From contig NZ_FXTU01000005.1 in NCBI RefSeq assembly GCF_900182735.1, positions 62,001 through 126,000 on the forward strand: a stretch of DNA of 64,000 nucleotides. The letters run 5' to 3'. The stretch is from Laceyella tengchongensis (GTDB taxonomy: Bacteria > Bacillota > Bacilli > Thermoactinomycetales > Thermoactinomycetaceae). The stretch's first letter is position 1, and every line of letters begins with the position of its first letter. The translations under genes and the position numbers were made by a program. Below are positions 60,805-64,000 of the stretch, piece by piece. The notes below the pieces were generated by a model, which was given only the letters and a program-made list of their open reading frames with translations, was not told the DNA's origin and made no database searches.

Positions 60805-60830
60805 ATAAAAAAAGCAAGCGTCTGCTTGCT
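60805..60830 (-). terminator. Terminator of the first PIG-L gene
   Basis: On the minus strand AGCAAGC, AGAC loop, GCTTGCT, then seven Ts. It lies 160 bases after the PIG-L stop. Confidence 0.8.
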
Positions 60831-60990
60831 AGGGCCTGGCGACGGAAGCGACGACCGTTTCCCAACCGCTTCTGCTGCCGTTTGGGGCGTGACGGGCCAA
60901 TCACATTGACTCGTGTGAGATGTAATTATTTTTGCCAATAAACGCCGATGGACAAGCGAAGAAGCCACCGTACATCATCGCTGGGTATGC

Positions 60991-61923
60991 CTAGCTGTCA
61001 AAATGGGCTTCCACGCGGATGTTTTTCATGAATGACTCAAATTGGTGAGGAACACTGTGTAGTCCCAACGCATGCCAACCGTGGCTGGGTTCCCAACGTA
61101 GATAAATCCGGGCGGCTTCCAGGATTTTGTTGCGATCCCGGGGGTCGATCACCTTGAGTTGTACGGTTTCCACGGGTGGGCGGCGTTTGGTGAAACGGGA
61201 CTTATATATGGACAGGAAATAAACGGTGTCCGTGGGTTTAATTTTTCCTTCCAATTCATATTGACGCATGATCTGCCCCAAAAACGCATGGTCACGGTGA
61301 TAATCATACCGGCTCATCGTTCTGAAAATGGCGTGGGGGTAGCGGGACAAAAAGAAATCGTACACTTGGCGTACAGCGCGTTCTGTAAAACGTCCGTTGA
61401 CCAGACTGCGCACGTGTACGCGGTTGCGGGGAATGCCCAGTCGCTCCGCCGCTGCGTAAAACTCCCTCACCCGGTCACGGGCTAGATCCTGTGGGCTGTA
61501 GTAGCCGTCGGGGTCATTGACGTCAAGCGCGCTGTGATAAGTGTTGTGCCAAACGCAATAGACGGGGATTTTGACCACTTTGCCTTTTCTTGCCACTTCG
61601 CGGAAGCCGTTGATCACGAAGCGGGCTCCGCTGTGTTCGCCGCCGCTCATCAACACCAAGTGAACTTCGTAACCCATCCGTTGCCGATTGACGATATCTG
61701 GTGACATGGACAGGATTTCGTCATCGGCATGGGGCACAAAATAAATAGCCACCGGGCGTGGTTTCGGTTGGTTCGCGGGTGCGGAGTGGGGGATCGGGCG
61801 GCTTTGCGCGGCCACGATTTTGCCCAAAAAGAAACCAACCATGGCGAGATTGATCAGAATGAGGGTTAACCAGAAGATAACCTTGCGTTTTTGTTTCACT
61901 CCAGCAGCTCGTTTCATGCCCAT
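60991..61923 (-). CDS. Membrane-anchored PIG-L/LmbE deacetylase (paralogue 1)
   Basis: The 310-residue protein has an N-terminal signal anchor (about 14-38) and a PIG-L domain with the zinc motifs PHADDE (His65, Asp68 region) and YHRDH. PIG-L enzymes remove acetyl groups from N-acetyl sugars such as GlcNAc conjugates. The domain would face outside the cell, so the substrate may be a wall or capsule sugar; this is an inference. It is a close paralogue of the next gene upstream, with the same order of motifs (GEHSGARFVINGFRE, WHNTYHSA, FRTMSRYDYH). Confidence 0.85.
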   Translation of the reverse strand: MGMKRAAGVKQKRKVIFWLTLILINLAMVGFFLGKIVAAQSRPIPHSAPANQPKPRPVAIYFVPHADDEILSMSPDIVNRQRMGYEVHLVLMSGGEHSGARFVINGFREVARKGKVVKIPVYCVWHNTYHSALDVNDPDGYYSPQDLARDRVREFYAAAERLGIPRNRVHVRSLVNGRFTERAVRQVYDFFLSRYPHAIFRTMSRYDYHRDHAFLGQIMRQYELEGKIKPTDTVYFLSIYKSRFTKRRPPVETVQLKVIDPRDRNKILEAARIYLRWEPSHGWHALGLHSVPHQFESFMKNIRVEAHFDS

Positions 61924-62106
61924 CTTCCTTTTTCGCGAGTCAATGTCGAATTATGAAGATTCATTACTTTTCATCATAATCCATTTTAAGGAAAATGGGA
62001 ATAGCGGCATGATGGTGTAAAAACGCTCGTCATTTTAGCAGTGAAAAGACCGAGCAGACGGTGACACCACTGCTTCTGACCCTCAGGTTGCGAGTGTTTG
62101 TGTGCG

Positions 62107-62141
62107 TAAAAAGAGTCCCCTTTCAGATGAAGGGGACCCTC
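62107..62141 (-). terminator. Terminator of the second PIG-L gene
   Basis: On the minus strand GAGGGTCCCCTT pairs with AAGGGGACTC (one bulge), followed by five Ts (+ strand 62141 down to 62107). Confidence 0.75.
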
Positions 62142-62146
62142 GTAGA

Positions 62147-63070
62147 TCAATAATGCATGATCATCGATTTATCTCTAAAGTAAGAGTCGAATTGTTGTGG
62201 AACGCTATGGTAACCCAGCGCCAGCCACCCTTTCAGCGGTTCCCATAGGCTGTACACTTCTGCAGCGTGTTGCAGACGCTTTGCTTCGTCTTTGCCCATC
62301 GGCCCTACCTTTATTAACTCAACAGGCAACTTGCCGAACTTGGTGAACCGAGTTTTATAAATGGATAGAAAATAAGCCGTATCCGTGGGATCGATTTTCC
62401 CTTCTTTTTCATACTTCATAAGCACTTTGCCCATCATTGCATGATCAGGGTGATAATCGTACGGACTCATGGTGCGGAAAATCGCATGCGGATACCGGGC
62501 GATGAATTCATCGTAAATGGCGCGTAGCCCTTCTTCGGTAAATTTGCCGTTGACTAATTCATAGGTGTGGGTGTTTTCTTTGGGGATGCCTAAGCGTCGG
62601 GCGACTTCATAAAATTCGCGAATTCTCGCATCGCCAAACTCTTTTGTATCCAAATAATGATCTGGATCTCTTAGTTCATCAGCACTGTGATACGTGTTGT
62701 GCCAATGGCAGAAGACGGGATGCTTCACTTTCTTTTTCCCTTCCCACATTTCTCGGAAGCCGTTGACCACGAACCGGGCTCCACTGTGCTCACCGGGGCT
62801 AGCCAATATCATCTGGATGTCATAGCCCATGCGTTGGTGGTTGACGATGTCCGCTCCCATGGAGAGCAATTCGTCATCCGCGTGTGGCACGAAATAGATT
62901 GCGACTGGTTTTGGTTTTGGCGTGCTGGTGTCCAAGATTTTTTGTGGCTTGTTTTCTGCGGACACGATGGACACCAAAGAACAGCCCAACAAGGACATGG
63001 TGAGAATGGAGAAGGCAGCGAATAGTGAAAGCCGTAAAGTGTTTTTGCGTTTACACAAATTCATGCCCAT
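62147..63070 (-). CDS. PIG-L/LmbE deacetylase lipoprotein (paralogue 2)
   Basis: The 307-residue protein has a lipoprotein signal with lipobox LLGC (Cys30) and a PIG-L domain with PHADDE (about 62-67) and YDYHPDH. It is roughly 55-60% identical to the neighbour by eye, so a tandem duplication is likely; one copy uses a lipid anchor and the other a membrane helix. Each has its own terminator. Substrate is unknown; an N-acetylhexosamine in the envelope is plausible. Confidence 0.85.
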   Translation of the reverse strand: MGMNLCKRKNTLRLSLFAAFSILTMSLLGCSLVSIVSAENKPQKILDTSTPKPKPVAIYFVPHADDELLSMGADIVNHQRMGYDIQMILASPGEHSGARFVVNGFREMWEGKKKVKHPVFCHWHNTYHSADELRDPDHYLDTKEFGDARIREFYEVARRLGIPKENTHTYELVNGKFTEEGLRAIYDEFIARYPHAIFRTMSPYDYHPDHAMMGKVLMKYEKEGKIDPTDTAYFLSIYKTRFTKFGKLPVELIKVGPMGKDEAKRLQHAAEVYSLWEPLKGWLALGYHSVPQQFDSYFRDKSMIMHY

Positions 63071-63420
63071 CGTCCTTTATATCTAATTTTATATATGATG
63101 ATAACAGGTGGTTTTTATAGGAAAGAGGTAATGCCCTTGAGAAATGATATCTACTCAATCATAATACATTCTGAGCCGTCTAATGATGACAAGATAATGA
63201 CAATAAAGAGGTTTATTGTCATAAAAAATGATAGATTGCGCGTAAAATTTGAAAGGGGCGGATGAAGCTCACACAGGGGAAACTGGTTGGCATTGCGCCT
63301 GGGCCAGCGGGGATGTGAATGCCGAACTTCGGCAGCGGGCAGGGGTGAGGGCGCAGGGGTGTCGCCATCCAGTACATGGGGCCCGTTGCCTGCGTTCGGC
63401 GGTGGATGTAGGAGGTTGGC
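63071..63420. other. Intergenic region upstream of the second PIG-L gene
   Basis: The half near the PIG-L gene is AT-rich and holds a 10-bp inverted repeat (63198-63221). The half near the SRPBCC gene (63253-63420) is strikingly G-rich on the + strand and contains the palindrome TGCCGAA-C-TTCGGCA (63320-63334). No gene or known RNA family was recognised. Confidence 0.4.
63198..63221. repeat. Perfect 10-bp inverted repeat
   Basis: TGACAATAAA (63198-63207), GAGG, TTTATTGTCA (63212-63221). It is compact and AT-rich, without a T run, so it is more like an operator than a terminator. Confidence 0.6.
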
Positions 63421-63861
63421 TTATTGCTCTATTTGTTGCTTCAGACGTTGCAATTGTTTGACATGATGAAAGCGGGAAGGCAGGAAGGCGAACCATTCCT
63501 TTGGTTTTGACGCCGCTGTCCGAGATTGGACTGTGCACTTGAAGTGTAGGCGGCATTGCTTGGATGTCAGGGGTTCCAGCCGATAGATGATTTCTTCAGA
63601 GAGAGAACCTTTATTTATCTTCACCCCGTATATGTTCGGATGATAATATTCGATCACTTCCCCATCGAGCTCCAAGGTGTTTTTGCCTTGGCGCACGGTT
63701 TGGGTGAACCGAATGCCAACCGGATTCTCCGGATTGTAAAGCTCCAGCCATTTGGTCTCCAGCAGCTCGGTTTTCCACTCTTGTTGTTGTTGAGGGTCCA
63801 CCAGCCAATGAAATACCTCTTCAATGGGTGCGTTAAATTCAATTTGATAGGTAAATTGCAT
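63421..63861 (-). CDS. SRPBCC (START/Bet v 1-like) domain protein
   Basis: The 146-residue protein starts MQFTYQIEFNAPIEEVFHWL, the usual first strand and helix of polyketide-cyclase/AHSA1-type SRPBCC proteins, and ends in a long amphipathic helix (HHVKQLQRLKQQIEQ). These proteins bind hydrophobic ligands; no catalytic residues can be assigned. AAAGGAGGAAA precedes the ATG. It appears monocistronic. Confidence 0.8.
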   Translation of the reverse strand: MQFTYQIEFNAPIEEVFHWLVDPQQQQEWKTELLETKWLELYNPENPVGIRFTQTVRQGKNTLELDGEVIEYYHPNIYGVKINKGSLSEEIIYRLEPLTSKQCRLHFKCTVQSRTAASKPKEWFAFLPSRFHHVKQLQRLKQQIEQ

Positions 63862-64000
63862 GGCTTTCCTCCTTTATCGCTGCCAAGGTTGCGGCGCGAG
63901 CGATGTCGTCAGCACGCTTGCCAACTATGAATAGAGTAACATGTTCGAGATTTGATAGAAAACCGAAATGATTGAAACCGATTTTCATGTTTTTTTTGCT

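Larger units (their letters stand above)
60690..60990. other. Intergenic region upstream of the trypsin-like gene
   Basis: It holds a dyad at the likely promoter (60705-60742, separate entry), a minus-strand TAGAAT (60713-60718) and a minus-strand terminator for the PIG-L gene. The remaining ~130 bases (60831-60960) are GC-rich, without a credible gene. Confidence 0.45.

Noticed and set aside
60722..60968. Small minus-strand open frames (60-67 codons) between the trypsin-like and PIG-L genes
   Set aside because: They run through a clear terminator hairpin and lack SD sites and recognisable protein features.
63253..63420. Possible cobalamin or c-di-AMP riboswitch in the G-rich intergenic segment
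   Set aside because: Short stretches such as GGGGAAACTGG recall such elements, but the conserved core boxes are missing and no + strand gene follows in the window.

Overview
This window looks like one contiguous stretch of chromosome from a spore-forming, mainly aerobic member of the Bacillales, possibly near Thermoactinomycetaceae. The lineage is inferred from gene content and order; no 16S gene is present. Much of the gene order matches the oriC-proximal and ywh/argS/pyrG regions of Bacillus subtilis as known from that genome.

Layout. Positions 1-8400 (+): end of ychF, rpsF-ssb-rpsR, a MazG-like gene, yybS, gdpP, rplI, the replicative helicase gene (dnaC in B. subtilis, dnaB elsewhere) and purA. 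Positions 8560-16670 (-): walR-walK-walH-walI-walJ, htrA, a CxxH/CxxC protein gene and rlmH, facing the purA block head to head in 3' ends. Positions 16850-23600: a YheC/D-like ATP-grasp gene, a putative tandem ribbon-helix-helix protein, a PTS EIIBC, a GGDEF/histidine-kinase fusion, ywhD and a small orphan. Positions 23700-29900: pbpG, speE-speB (polyamines), ywiB, argS. Positions 30170-31650: a membrane Ser/Thr kinase.

Positions 31790-40880 hold a lysine catabolic island. A sigma-54-type activator is followed by a well-formed -24/-12 promoter and then kdd, kamA, kamB-like, kamC-like, kamD and kamE. These genes encode the lysine 2,3- and 5,6-aminomutase route to 3-keto-5-aminohexanoate. The next enzymes of the known pathway (kce, kal) are not in the window.

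Positions 40930-42570 (-) hold the most unusual element: a compact actin-like (ParM/AlfA type) gene, an overlapping ribbon-helix-helix ParR-like gene and a winged-helix gene. Upstream is an array of eight GACN4GTC decamers arranged as four pairs with a 42-44 bp period. This resembles a plasmid segregation locus with its centromere, but it lies between conserved chromosomal blocks.

Positions 42970-54760 (+) form a fatty-acid/branched-chain acyl-CoA block: fadF, thiolase, 3-hydroxyacyl-CoA dehydrogenase, two acyl-CoA dehydrogenases, meaB, a TetR regulator and icmF. A FadR-like box lies upstream. rpoE and pyrG follow; pyrG has the GGGCTC initiation sequence and attenuator known from B. subtilis. 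Positions 57460-63860 contain ribU with an FMN riboswitch, an orphan ctaF, a GNAT gene, a trypsin-like protein gene, two tandem PIG-L deacetylase paralogues and an SRPBCC gene.

No tRNA, rRNA, insertion sequence or CRISPR array was recognised. Start codons were adjusted to Shine-Dalgarno (SD) positions where the sequence allowed. All family names come from recognition of motifs by eye, without database searches.
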